From positions 1 to 21,638 of IMG/VR virus record IMGVR_UViG_3300025853_000779: a stretch of DNA of 21,638 bases. One strand, 5' to 3'. The translations under genes were made by a program, and so were the position numbers. Every line of letters starts with the position of its first letter. The stretch's first letter is position 1. The notes below the pieces were generated by a model. It ran no database searches, had not been told where the DNA came from, and saw only the letters and a program-made list of their open reading frames with translations. The DNA is from a virus. Positions 1 through 5,792 of the stretch are shown here, piece by piece.

Positions 1-828
1 CCCGAGGATCTGGAGGCCGAATTCAAAAATGAAGTGGTTTTTGGGTCGGTAGTTGAGCATTATAAAAAATACGCGCACAAGTTGCCGGCAATTGGGTTTT
101 GTCCAACAATTAAGATAGCGCAGGCATTTACAGAAAAATTCAGGGACGCTGGCTACAATTTTCATTTTCTCGACGGAAACACACCAGGCAAAGAAAGATT
201 CGATATGCTTCAAGATTTAGCTAATGGAAACATTGACGGGGTGATGAGCGTCGGCATTTTGATCGAAGGTACAGACATACCTTTGGCCACCGTTGGCTTG
301 ATGCTCACTCGCACAAAATCCATCCGCGTGTATTTGCAGTCAATCGGGCGACTGCTTAGGCCGCACCCAAAAAAGCAACGAGCAGTAATCATGGATTTTG
401 TCGGACTTACTGAGATTCACGGTTACCCCGACGATCACCGTGAGTGGAGCCTGTCCGGTAAATCGAAAAACCGCCCACGAGAAGCCAAAGAAGGCGACGA
501 ATCAAGTATTAAGGTGCAGACTTGCCCGACTTGCTACCGAGCACACCGACCGGCTGATTTATGCCCACATTGCGGACATGTGTACAGTGCCGACCCCAAA
601 GAACGCAAAATTTTAGAGGTTCAAGGCGAGCTCATCCGCGTAACCCGAGAAGAGCGCGAACTTGAGCATCAGAAAAAGCAGGAAGCAGTTAAGGGACGGC
701 GATTAGAAGAGGGGGCCTGCAAGACGTACGAGGACTGGCTGGAGTTGGCGAAATCGCGTAGTTACAAATTCCCTGCGCAATGGGCAAAAAGGCGCTATGA
801 ACTGAGAGTAAAAAGGAAACAAGCATGA
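1..828 (+). CDS. SF2 (DEAD/DEAH-type) DNA helicase, C-terminal part (5' truncated by window)
   Basis: The frame is open from base 1, so the N-terminal ATPase domain (Walker A, DEAx) lies outside the window; the GTG at 34 is internal. What remains is the second RecA-like domain. It has motif V (EGTDIP, about nt 262-279) and motif VI (QSIGRLLRPH, about nt 337-366), whose arginines act as the finger on ATP bound by domain 1. A four-cysteine zinc knuckle (CPTC, nine residues, CPHC; about nt 523-573) and a charged helical tail follow. Phage helicases of this kind act in replication or recombination as ATP-driven DNA translocases. The stop overlaps the next start as ATGA, so it is translationally coupled to the nuclease downstream, a pairing common in phage replication modules. 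The fold is secure; the exact role in this phage is inferred. Confidence 0.88.
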   Translation, partial: PEDLEAEFKNEVVFGSVVEHYKKYAHKLPAIGFCPTIKIAQAFTEKFRDAGYNFHFLDGNTPGKERFDMLQDLANGNIDGVMSVGILIEGTDIPLATVGLMLTRTKSIRVYLQSIGRLLRPHPKKQRAVIMDFVGLTEIHGYPDDHREWSLSGKSKNRPREAKEGDESSIKVQTCPTCYRAHRPADLCPHCGHVYSADPKERKILEVQGELIRVTREERELEHQKKQEAVKGRRLEEGACKTYEDWLELAKSRSYKFPAQWAKRRYELRVKRKQA

Positions 829-1208
829 CCAAAAACCGAGAAACCCGCGAAGTACAAGATCCCTGCTTTCTGGCCGTTGGTGAGCGTGAAGACTGCCTGA
901 TATGGAGGCAGCAAGTCGGGCTTTTTCGAGCATACGACAACCCAAAACGAGTGCTTAGAGCTGGCATGGCGGGACAATCAGACTCGGGGATGATTGTCAG
1001 GGTAAAAATCACGCCGGACATGGTCGGGCAAGAGGTTGGCATTGCGGTACAGCCAGAATTCAAGGCGGGTAATGGCCGCCAGTCTAACAATCAAAAGAAT
1101 TGGCAAAAAGCGGTCGAACGAGTTGGGGGCATATACCGGCTGATCCGCTCTGTTGAAGAAATGAATAGTTTGATTGATGATGTAAAAAACGGACGCTGGA
1201 AGAGTTAA
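825..1208 (+). CDS. VRR-NUC domain endonuclease
   Basis: 127 aa, the usual size of stand-alone phage VRR-NUC proteins (PD-(D/E)XK superfamily, structure-specific or Holliday-junction-type nucleases). Visible core: a glycine-rich loop leading to Asp53 (GMAGQSDSGM), then Glu78-x-Lys80 in PEFKAG, then the GRQSNNQ segment and the GGIYRLIRS strand typical of the C-terminal half of the domain. The spacing fits the catalytic D...ExK pattern. The start is the ATG inside the helicase stop (ATGA). Helicase and nuclease probably process replication or recombination intermediates together. Family assignment is by motif recognition; substrate preference cannot be read from the sequence. Confidence 0.82.
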   Translation: MTKNRETREVQDPCFLAVGEREDCLIWRQQVGLFRAYDNPKRVLRAGMAGQSDSGMIVRVKITPDMVGQEVGIAVQPEFKAGNGRQSNNQKNWQKAVERVGGIYRLIRSVEEMNSLIDDVKNGRWKS

Positions 1209-1221
1209 CCCAAAAAAATAG

Positions 1222-1251
1222 TTGATTTAATTTTTTACGGTGTAATAATAA
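1222..1251 (+). promoter_or_regulatory. Candidate promoter of the small-gene arm
   Basis: In the 65-base gap after the nuclease there is a -35-like TTGATT (1222-1227) and a TAATAATAAA tract giving -10 candidates at 1243 (15-base spacer) or 1246 (18-base spacer). A palindrome, TTACGGTGTAA (1235-1245), sits in the spacer and touches the -10. A strong AAAGGAGAGA ribosome binding site follows, with ATG at 1274. The spacers are not ideal, so the call is tentative. Confidence 0.45.
1235..1245. promoter_or_regulatory. TTAC-N3-GTAA palindrome, copy 1 (operator candidate)
   Basis: Perfect 4+4 inverted repeat TTAC-GGT-GTAA, 39 bases before the ATG at 1274 (first base to first base) and overlapping the likely -10. 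The same element, TTAC-GAT-GTAA, recurs at 3718-3728 in an equivalent position 37 bases before the lipoprotein start. By eye I found no other copy in the window. Confidence 0.45.
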
Positions 1252-1273
1252 ACCATCAACAAAGGAGAGAAAC

Positions 1274-1600
1274 ATGCCAAAACATGACCAAACAGATCCG
1301 CAAAACTGGACTGATCTTGTTATCACCGATGAGCATATGGTGCTAGCTAGACAGGATGCGTACAGGCGACTAAAAGAGTGTAAAGACGACGAGCATCAAC
1401 GTGTAATCGCCGAAATTGCTGGCTCTGGTGAGTTTGATGAATTGGTTAAAAATGCCATTTATGGTAATGATGATGCTCTTTCTTTCGGGTTAGCGTTTCG
1501 TCAAATTTTTCTTGCATCATTTAATTCCGTATTAGAAACAATGGTAATTGAAACTGCCGAAGAGATAGCACAAAAGGAGCGCGAAAATGGACACTCATAA
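1274..1600 (+). CDS. Hypothetical phage protein, acidic, 108 aa
   Basis: I do not recognise the family. The protein is soluble, mostly helical and acidic, with no signal or membrane segment. The start is well supported: AAAGGAGAGA lies a few bases upstream and it is the first gene after the candidate promoter at 1222-1251. It overlaps the following gene by 14 bases, so it heads an operon of small genes. Confidence 0.75.
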   Translation: MPKHDQTDPQNWTDLVITDEHMVLARQDAYRRLKECKDDEHQRVIAEIAGSGEFDELVKNAIYGNDDALSFGLAFRQIFLASFNSVLETMVIETAEEIAQKERENGHS

Positions 1601-1811
1601 GCTACTCAAAAAAGCAACTGCTGATTTTTACGCGGCACTTCGGGCCCATGATCAGGCTACTTTGAGAATGGGCAAGCAGTACAGCGACCCGGATATTGTT
1701 TCGATGATTAAACGCGTGCGACAGTTTAATTACCTGGTTAAAATTGGCGCGTTCAATTTTACACCCGTTGAGGTGATATTGGAAAACAATAAAGAAGCGC
1801 ACTATGAGTAA
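1587..1811 (+). CDS. Hypothetical phage protein, 74 aa
   Basis: Unrecognised small, basic, helical protein. Its ATG lies inside the end of the preceding gene (14-base overlap) and is preceded by AAGGAG at good spacing, which supports the start. The stop at 1809-1811 is followed at once by the ribosome binding site of the next gene. No motif allows a functional call. Confidence 0.7.
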   Translation: MDTHKLLKKATADFYAALRAHDQATLRMGKQYSDPDIVSMIKRVRQFNYLVKIGAFNFTPVEVILENNKEAHYE

Positions 1812-1827
1812 AAACAAGGAGAGAAAA

Positions 1828-1998
1828 ATGGAACACATACAAGTCAATGACTCAATTAAAGATGTAATTGAACATAAAGATTTTAGAGTTGGGGTTGATA
1901 ATTTTGGAGGCTATTACATTAAAGAAAATGGCTCACAAGTTTACAAGCAAACAACTTTAGAAAAAGCGCTAGATAGAATTAAGGGGTTAGCATCATGA
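1828..1998 (+). CDS. Hypothetical phage protein, 56 aa
   Basis: I chose ATG 1828 rather than the in-frame ATG at 1804. AAGGAGAG (1816-1823) lies just upstream of 1828, and the extra eight codons from 1804 would themselves encode that ribosome binding site. The protein is a compact alpha/beta type: a helical N-terminus, then strands around GVDNFGGYYIKENG, then a C-terminal helix. No family is recognised. It ends in an ATGA overlap with the next gene. Confidence 0.65.
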   Translation: MEHIQVNDSIKDVIEHKDFRVGVDNFGGYYIKENGSQVYKQTTLEKALDRIKGLAS

Positions 1999-2213
1999 TT
2001 TTAAATAGATTGGTTCAATTTCAAGAAGAGAACGAATTAGCACTTGGCTGGATTGAGAGTGCATTAAACAGCCCGTCAGCAAGTGCAGAGTATAAAGCCA
2101 AGGTTGCACACCAGCACCAAGCAATCAGGCGCTGTATAGCCAAAACAGACGCTGTTTTGATTGCCGCTTATGAAGATACAGCAAACCAGGTTATTGAAAG
2201 GGCGAAGCGATGA
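1995..2213 (+). CDS. Hypothetical phage protein, 72 aa, helical
   Basis: Unrecognised; almost entirely helical with heptad-like spacing of Leu, Ala and Ile, so perhaps a small coiled-coil oligomer. The start overlaps the previous stop (ATGA), with AAGGGG upstream. Its own stop overlaps the next, very short gene in the same way. Confidence 0.68.
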   Translation: MILNRLVQFQEENELALGWIESALNSPSASAEYKAKVAHQHQAIRRCIAKTDAVLIAAYEDTANQVIERAKR

Positions 2214-2344
2214 AATTACCAAATGACTACCAAAAAGACTTTTTAAAGCATTTGGAATACGTTCGACAGAGAAACCAGATTAAAAATCTGATCACATCCT
2301 CTGTTTTTGAGTCTAAAGCTAAACAAAAAAAGGATGCAGTATGA
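2210..2344 (+). CDS. Hypothetical micro-gene, 44 aa
   Basis: Short basic protein starting MKLPNDYQKDF and ending KQKKDAV. It is under 50 codons but supported by an ATGA overlap at each end (2210-2213 with the upstream stop, 2341-2344 with the downstream start) and by GAAAGGG before its ATG. The exact fit leaves no non-coding gap. Function unknown; the Lys/Arg/Gln-rich tail could bind nucleic acid, which is only a guess. Confidence 0.62.
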   Translation: MKLPNDYQKDFLKHLEYVRQRNQIKNLITSSVFESKAKQKKDAV

Positions 2345-2559
2345 GCCTACCCTACGAAAACATTATGGCTGAAATACTGATCTGGATTTGGTGCCTAAGC
2401 GCATTGATTACCTGCGCCGGGTATGTGTTTAACGTAATCACCCGGTCAATTTACATGCACGATATGATCCTGACTATTCTTTTTCCGGTCATTAACACGG
2501 TTCATGCGGTTTTAACAATTATCGGGTTTTATGAATACATTAAATGGAGAATAAAATGA
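2341..2559 (+). CDS. Small inner-membrane protein, two membrane segments, 72 aa
   Basis: Two hydrophobic helices are clear: about residues 10-33 (from AEILIWIWCLSALITCAGYV) and about 42-64 (from MILTILFPVINTVHAVL), joined by a short polar loop. The C-terminus YIKWRIK is positive, suggesting both ends lie in the cytoplasm. AAAGGATG lies before the start, and the stop overlaps the next ATG (ATGA). It sits in the early arm, far from the lysis genes, so an accessory role (for example superinfection exclusion) is as likely as a holin role; neither is shown. Confidence 0.7.
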   Translation: MSLPYENIMAEILIWIWCLSALITCAGYVFNVITRSIYMHDMILTILFPVINTVHAVLTIIGFYEYIKWRIK

Positions 2560-3062
2560 GACTAAATAAATACCACAAAAACGCTTTTGTAAAAGCCGTC
2601 ATGGATGACGTGCCCAAGCACGACTACCAGAAAGACCTGGAGACCGTTGCGAACAAATACATTCAGGAAATGTTGCCCAAAGAAATTTTTAAGATTTGGA
2701 ACGATAACAAGCTGAAGGGCTATTTGGAAACGAGGCCTTTGAGTCTGCATTATTTCAACTTTTCAGTCCCTTTATCTTATGAAGAAAGGTGTTCTTTTGT
2801 TGAAAGGCCGTCAATCAAAAAGATTGTTGAAGCTGATGAAATTCAAAGAAAAGAAAGGCGGGCGCTGAGAAGAAAAATTCAGGCGGCAATTGATTCTGTT
2901 ACTACGGTCAAAAAAGCGAAAGAGCTTTTGCCGGAGTTTGCTAAATATTTACCGGATGAAAAAGACGCGCCGAGCAAGCTTGCTCCCGCTGTGATCGCAA
3001 ACCTTGCGTCAGATTTGTCTGCGGCTGGATGGCCTAAAAAAACCAAGGGCAAATCGAAATGA
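2556..3062 (+). CDS. Probable Nmad5-family protein (nucleotide modification associated)
   Basis: 168 aa from ATG 2556, chosen over the in-frame ATG 2544 because GGAGA (2546-2550) precedes 2556 and the start forms an ATGA with the upstream stop. The N-terminus (MRLNKYHKNAFVKAVMDDVP, then HDYQKDLE) resembles the start of the phage Nmad5 domain family as I remember it. That family was named for genomic association with DNA base modification. The middle is a mixed alpha/beta region, followed by a basic helical stretch (RKERRALRRK) and a Lys-rich tail. No catalytic motif is recognisable, so a role in modifying DNA is inference from the family name only. Confidence 0.55.
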   Translation: MRLNKYHKNAFVKAVMDDVPKHDYQKDLETVANKYIQEMLPKEIFKIWNDNKLKGYLETRPLSLHYFNFSVPLSYEERCSFVERPSIKKIVEADEIQRKERRALRRKIQAAIDSVTTVKKAKELLPEFAKYLPDEKDAPSKLAPAVIANLASDLSAAGWPKKTKGKSK

Positions 3063-3172
3063 AAGATTACGCAAACAAGGACTGGCTAAAGCCAAAGCAC
3101 GAGGCCGGTAAACGAGCGGCGGTTTTGGTTTTGGTGGCTGGTATTGGCTTGATTTTGGGGGTGGGGGTATGA
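3059..3172 (+). CDS. Single-span membrane micro-protein, 37 aa
   Basis: A basic, Trp-containing N-terminus (MKDYANKDWLKPKHEAGKR) is followed by one uninterrupted hydrophobic helix (about residues 20-37) running to the end, the layout of an N-in small membrane protein. It overlaps its neighbours by ATGA at both ends (3059-3062, 3169-3172), with AAGGG before the start. Function unknown. Confidence 0.6.
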   Translation: MKDYANKDWLKPKHEAGKRAAVLVLVAGIGLILGVGV

Positions 3173-3375
3173 AAGACGCTTTATCAGACCCACAAGCACA
3201 ATACAACGCAACTTCAGATCACAAAATGATGGATGCGCCACAAAAGCATCTCTGGGCCATTCAAACCCACCGCAACGAGCCTTTTAAGCTGTGTGAGTTT
3301 TATTACACAAAGCAAGAGGCGGCGGAGGCTTTTAGGAACATTCAGGCATATAGAAAGGCGGGGATTACTCTATGA
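3169..3375 (+). CDS. Hypothetical phage protein, 68 aa
   Basis: Unrecognised. A polar, probably flexible N-terminal third precedes a small domain (HLWAIQTHRNEPFKLCEFYY, then KQEAAEAFRNIQAYRKAG) that looks like strand-strand-helix. The start forms ATGA with the upstream micro-gene and has GGGGG just before it. The stop forms ATGA with the winged-helix gene, so the two are probably co-translated. Confidence 0.65.
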   Translation: MKDALSDPQAQYNATSDHKMMDAPQKHLWAIQTHRNEPFKLCEFYYTKQEAAEAFRNIQAYRKAGITL

Positions 3376-3674
3376 CCATCACAACCGAGCAAATTAAACG
3401 CCTACTTGGCGACCCAGCTGAAAAACCCATGCTTAAACTGAGCAAAGATCAGCAGAAAATTGTCGATTTTATGCGTCAAAATCCCGGACAAGTTACCGGG
3501 CGGCAGATATGTGACGCAACAGGTTTTGACCCCAAGAGCATCAATAAACGAATGAATTTTCTGGAGGCTCGGCATATCGTTGAGTCTATTCGAGTACCGA
3601 GAGATCGAGATTTAGACCGTGCGATCGCAAAAAAAATGAGTGTTTTCTATCAGCTAAATCCAAAGCATAAATAG
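3372..3674 (+). CDS. Winged helix-turn-helix protein, 100 aa
   Basis: About residues 24-76 read as a winged helix: LSKDQQKIVDFMRQNPG (helix 1), TGRQICDATG (helix 2), DPKSINKRMNFLEARHI (recognition helix), then a wing strand VESIRVPRD. This layout is typical of MarR/GntR-like DNA-binding domains. There is no ligand-binding domain, so it is probably a small phage regulator. It is the last gene before the 80-base gap that carries the second TTAC-N3-GTAA palindrome, so it could bind that element; this is inference. The fold call is moderate and the target unknown. Confidence 0.62.
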   Translation: MTITTEQIKRLLGDPAEKPMLKLSKDQQKIVDFMRQNPGQVTGRQICDATGFDPKSINKRMNFLEARHIVESIRVPRDRDLDRAIAKKMSVFYQLNPKHK

Positions 3675-3704
3675 CAAAAACCACCTAAATGGGGTATGTT
3701 TTAT

Positions 3705-3739
3705 TTTTGCTTTTGTGTTACGATGTAATCACATTAATA
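3705..3739 (+). promoter_or_regulatory. Candidate promoter of the lipoprotein operon
   Basis: The 80-base gap after the winged-helix gene is AT-rich. TTTTGC (3705-3710) with TAATCA (3726-3731) gives a 15-base spacer, the same geometry as one reading of the promoter at 1222. TTGTGT (3713) with TTAATA (3734) is an alternative. The palindrome at 3718-3728 lies between or over these boxes. GGAGAGA (3744-3750) and ATG 3755 follow. The boxes are weak; the repeated layout is the main support. Confidence 0.4.
3718..3728. promoter_or_regulatory. TTAC-N3-GTAA palindrome, copy 2 (operator candidate)
   Basis: TTAC-GAT-GTAA, the second copy of the element at 1235-1245. The two copies share TTACG[AG]TGTAAT and are followed by an AT-rich stretch and a GGAGAGA ribosome binding site. 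The distance to the next ATG is 37 bases here and 39 at copy 1. Confidence 0.45.
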
Positions 3740-3754
3740 AAACGGAGAGAGATT

Positions 3755-4213
3755 ATGAAAGCACTTAAATTAATTACAATTGCATCGGTTGCGCTGTCAA
3801 TGACTGCGTGCTCGTCCATTAATATCCAGCGAGACAACGCACAAGGCCACGCTGTCGCAGCCACCGCAGATATGGCAAGCACATTTGCGGCAATCGACGC
3901 CGGGGGCTTTGAAGGCAATCCTTTGGGTGTGTCGGGCGTGATCGCTAGTAAATTTGCTGTGGGCTACATACTGGAAACCACAATCACAAATGAGCAAGCC
4001 AAAAAGAAGGCGTTTAAAACACTTAACGCGGCCCAGGTTGGTGCCACAGTAAATAACTTACTGATTGCAGCGGGCGGCGTTTCTGCGTACGCTGTGCCGT
4101 TTGGGGTTCTGGCTGGGGTAGTGTTTTACGAAGGCGTTAAGCACAAGGGGCACAAGTTAATTGGCTGTCCTGACGGGTCGCTTGATAAAACTGTGGATTT
4201 TGAGGGGTGTTAG
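3755..4213 (+). CDS. Phage-encoded lipoprotein, 152 aa
   Basis: Start is ATG 3755 (CGGAGAGAGATT before it); a longer in-frame GTG reading from 3689 would run through the promoter region. The N-terminus is a lipoprotein signal: positive MKALK, a hydrophobic core, then a lipobox-like SMTAC with lipidated Cys19. The mature part is Ala/Gly-rich with a strongly hydrophobic region around residues 110-133 that may be a membrane segment or hairpin. It has its own candidate promoter and palindrome, unlike its tightly packed neighbours. Phage lipoproteins outside the lysis module often alter the host envelope, for example by blocking receptors or superinfection; here that is inference. Confidence 0.72.
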   Translation: MKALKLITIASVALSMTACSSINIQRDNAQGHAVAATADMASTFAAIDAGGFEGNPLGVSGVIASKFAVGYILETTITNEQAKKKAFKTLNAAQVGATVNNLLIAAGGVSAYAVPFGVLAGVVFYEGVKHKGHKLIGCPDGSLDKTVDFEGC

Positions 4214-4215
4214 TG

Positions 4216-4392
4216 ATGGAAGCAAAAGAATGGACGGTGTACCAAAATATTTTTATTAATATTGATGGAAAGGTTGCGTCCAGTTTTCACTATTACAGGC
4301 AAAGCGCACTAGACGATGATGATATAAGGCAAAAAGCAGGTTTTAAAATTCTTGAAACAGCGAAGCCGTACACATATGAAGTGACTGAATGA
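4216..4392 (+). CDS. Hypothetical phage protein, 58 aa
   Basis: ATG 4216 has GAGGGG about eight bases upstream; in-frame GTG codons at 4207 and 4213 are less likely. The protein is small and acidic, with a beta-rich first half (EWTVYQNIFINIDGKVASSF) and a helix around DDDDIRQKAGFKI. Unrecognised. The stop forms an ATGA-type overlap with the next gene at 4389. Confidence 0.6.
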   Translation: MEAKEWTVYQNIFINIDGKVASSFHYYRQSALDDDDIRQKAGFKILETAKPYTYEVTE

Positions 4393-4811
4393 ATGAAAAG
4401 AATTTAAGAATCTTAGGTGAGTATTTAATCAGCCTTCCTGATGATTACAAATACTTTGACATGAGCGATTTTTGTAAGTCGTTAGCCGAAATTCGCCTTA
4501 CCCCTGATCAAGCAGAGCGAGGAAAGATCGGCGACCCGCTGTGGCACGCAATAAAAGCAGGGATTAAACCTAAAAGCAATCGTGCAAAAACGAGTTGGGT
4601 GGCTTTCTGTTATGAAGCGATGGGCATTTCTTTTTGCGGCATTGAGGGTGATTGGTGTTTTAGTCCTCGTTGGGAACTGGCAGACAACTCCCCCCAAGGG
4701 GCGGGCCGAAGAATTTTTTGGCTACTTGAGCATGGGTTGCCTGATGACTGGCATGAGCAGATGTTTGCTGAGGCTGAGTTGTGTTATTTAAATTATAAGA
4801 GAAAGGGGTAA
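4389..4811 (+). CDS. Hypothetical conserved-looking phage protein, 140 aa
   Basis: A globular protein rich in Trp and Cys. The segment around GDWCFSPRWELADNSPQGAG followed by RRIFWLLEHGLPDDW looks like a conserved core that I believe recurs in other phage proteins of unknown function. The start is coupled to the upstream gene (ATGA) and has no obvious ribosome binding site, so it depends on coupling. No catalytic motif is recognised. Confidence 0.66.
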   Translation: MNEKNLRILGEYLISLPDDYKYFDMSDFCKSLAEIRLTPDQAERGKIGDPLWHAIKAGIKPKSNRAKTSWVAFCYEAMGISFCGIEGDWCFSPRWELADNSPQGAGRRIFWLLEHGLPDDWHEQMFAEAELCYLNYKRKG

Positions 4812-4815
4812 ACAA

Positions 4816-4992
4816 ATGGAATCAATACGGATGTACAAAGCCAAGGACGGCAAGGTTTTTGAGACCGAAAAAGAGTGTCGGGCGCACGAATTTAAAAGAG
4901 AAATGGTTGAGCGCATATACAACGAACTTCGACATTCAGATTCAGACGAGATATACGACTGGATTTTAGAAAACACTAAGTGGTTTAAATAG
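4816..4992 (+). CDS. Hypothetical phage protein, 58 aa
   Basis: A small charged protein starting MESIRMYKAKDGKVFETEKE. The pattern of a short strand pair followed by a helix with CRAHE is common in small phage proteins of unknown function that begin with a YkakDGkvFet-type hairpin. GAAAGGGG lies upstream of the ATG. The stop TAG shares its last base with the next gene's GTG start. Confidence 0.62.
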   Translation: MESIRMYKAKDGKVFETEKECRAHEFKREMVERIYNELRHSDSDEIYDWILENTKWFK

Positions 4993-5117
4993 TGAAACCA
5001 TCCCACGAAGCCGAGCTACTGCGGCACTTAAACGCAGTAGTCAAGAAGCCAAAACCGCCAAAGTCACCGATTGCCCGGTACAAGTGGCTAGGTAATTTTG
5101 AAGAAGCGCCTTTTTAA
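4992..5117 (+). CDS. Hypothetical micro-gene with GTG start, 41 aa
   Basis: The frame from GTG 4992 overlaps the previous stop by one base (TAGTG) and runs to TAA at 5115-5117, just before the AAGGA of the next gene. The product is basic and proline-rich in its centre (KKPKPPKSP) with a helical start. It lacks a clear ribosome binding site and is shorter than usual, so support rests on fit and codon flow. Unrecognised. Confidence 0.42.
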   Translation: MKPSHEAELLRHLNAVVKKPKPPKSPIARYKWLGNFEEAPF

Positions 5118-5127
5118 GGATCAAATA

Positions 5128-5430
5128 ATGACAGACAACTTTTTTCAACACATGAAGTTAGAGAACGAAATTGGACTAGTGGAGCGGGGTGACCGAATGA
5201 GTACGAGTGAAACAGAACAGCCAGCGCCAGCCGTGGTGAGGCAGTTGGTGGAGCATCTAACAAAAGCACACGCATTTATTGAAAATACAGCAGCTTTTGG
5301 ACATGGCGCTAGTTTTGGGATATTGGACTGCGGGGGTTGTATTTGGAATATTGACGAATCAAAAGCCGCCCTCGCAGCAGCACGTGAAGCCGGACTAGGG
5401 CCACTTTTGATTCCCAAAAATTTGAGGTGA
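5128..5430 (+). CDS. Hypothetical phage protein, 100 aa (alternative start 5197 gives 77 aa)
   Basis: ATG 5128 has AAGGA upstream. An in-frame ATG at 5197 has its own GCGGGGTGACCGA leader, related to the leaders at 5424 and 5629. The first 23 residues look like a separate tail: LENEIGLVERGD resembles [12 protein letters not shown] at the end of the membrane protein at 5640-5792. The N-terminus may therefore be a leftover gene end fused in frame, with 5197 the ancestral start. The core has a helical part (VVRQLVEHLTKAHAFIE), a Gly/Cys-rich segment (GILDCGGCIW) and a final Ala-rich helix. Function unknown. Confidence 0.62.
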   Translation: MTDNFFQHMKLENEIGLVERGDRMSTSETEQPAPAVVRQLVEHLTKAHAFIENTAAFGHGASFGILDCGGCIWNIDESKAALAAAREAGLGPLLIPKNLR

Positions 5431-5439
5431 ACGAATGAA
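5424..5439 (+). repeat. 16-base gene-junction repeat, copy 1
   Basis: GAGGTGAACGAATGAA spans a stop codon, a strong ribosome binding site (GAGGTGA) and the start codon at 5435. It is identical to 5629-5644. A related version (13 of 16 bases) is at 5186-5201. Confidence 0.7.
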
Positions 5440-5635
5440 AATAGAAAGCTATTGTATTTTTAGTCCTGACAGTTATCAAAAGCAATTTTCGGTTCACGGG
5501 ATTAGTGCAGATACCGATTTGGTCATGCCTTTAATTTATTTACAAAGACCAAATTGGATTAAAGATGACGGTGTTTGGGAACAAATTTGCGATTCGGTAA
5601 ATCTGTCCCTGCCAAAAGATTTTGAGGTGAGGTGA
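5435..5635 (+). CDS. Hypothetical phage protein, 66 aa
   Basis: Start ATG 5435 with GAGGTGA five bases upstream. A mixed-strand protein containing CIFSPDSYQKQFSVHG and a Trp-rich second half (RPNWIKDDGVWEQICDS). Unrecognised. Its last codons run into a duplicated GGTGA just before the second junction repeat. Confidence 0.62.
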   Translation: MKIESYCIFSPDSYQKQFSVHGISADTDLVMPLIYLQRPNWIKDDGVWEQICDSVNLSLPKDFEVR

Positions 5636-5644
5636 ACGAATGAA
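5629..5644 (+). repeat. 16-base gene-junction repeat, copy 2
   Basis: Identical to 5424-5439 and again placed so that the start codon (5640) is eleven bases after the repeat begins. It is preceded by an extra GAGGT, giving GAGGTGAGGTGA, a local tandem duplication of the ribosome binding site. Confidence 0.7.
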
Positions 5645-5792
5645 TTGGTTAATTTTTTGGAGCGCGGTTTCTATTTTTGCTGGCGTTGGTGCATTCACCT
5701 GGTTGTACTGCGAACTTGAAGCAAGCAGGAAAAAACTTGAAAACGAAATGGGATTAGGGGAACAGGATGAGCTACAAGCACGAAATAATTGA
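5640..5792 (+). CDS. Small single-span membrane protein, 50 aa
   Basis: Residues 3-23 form one hydrophobic helix (MNWLIFWSAVSIFAGVGAF and on), followed by a charged helical tail (ELEASRKKLENEMG). Start ATG 5640 with GAGGTGA upstream. The 3' end overlaps the next gene by 26 bases. The tail [12 protein letters not shown] resembles the N-terminus of the 5128 gene. Function unknown; the single span plus charged helix would also suit a small regulator of a membrane process. Confidence 0.58.
   Translation: MNWLIFWSAVSIFAGVGAFTWLYCELEASRKKLENEMGLGEQDELQARNN

Noticed and set aside
689-1090. 133-codon - strand frame opposite helicase and nuclease genes
   Set aside because: It lies over two well-supported + genes with clear motifs, and its composition is that of an antisense reading.
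3674-3710. Inverted repeat GCAAAAA...TTTTTGC after the winged-helix gene as a terminator
   Set aside because: The arms are AT-rich, the loop is 23 bases and only four T follow; the 3' arm also overlaps the promoter-like boxes. Too weak to call.
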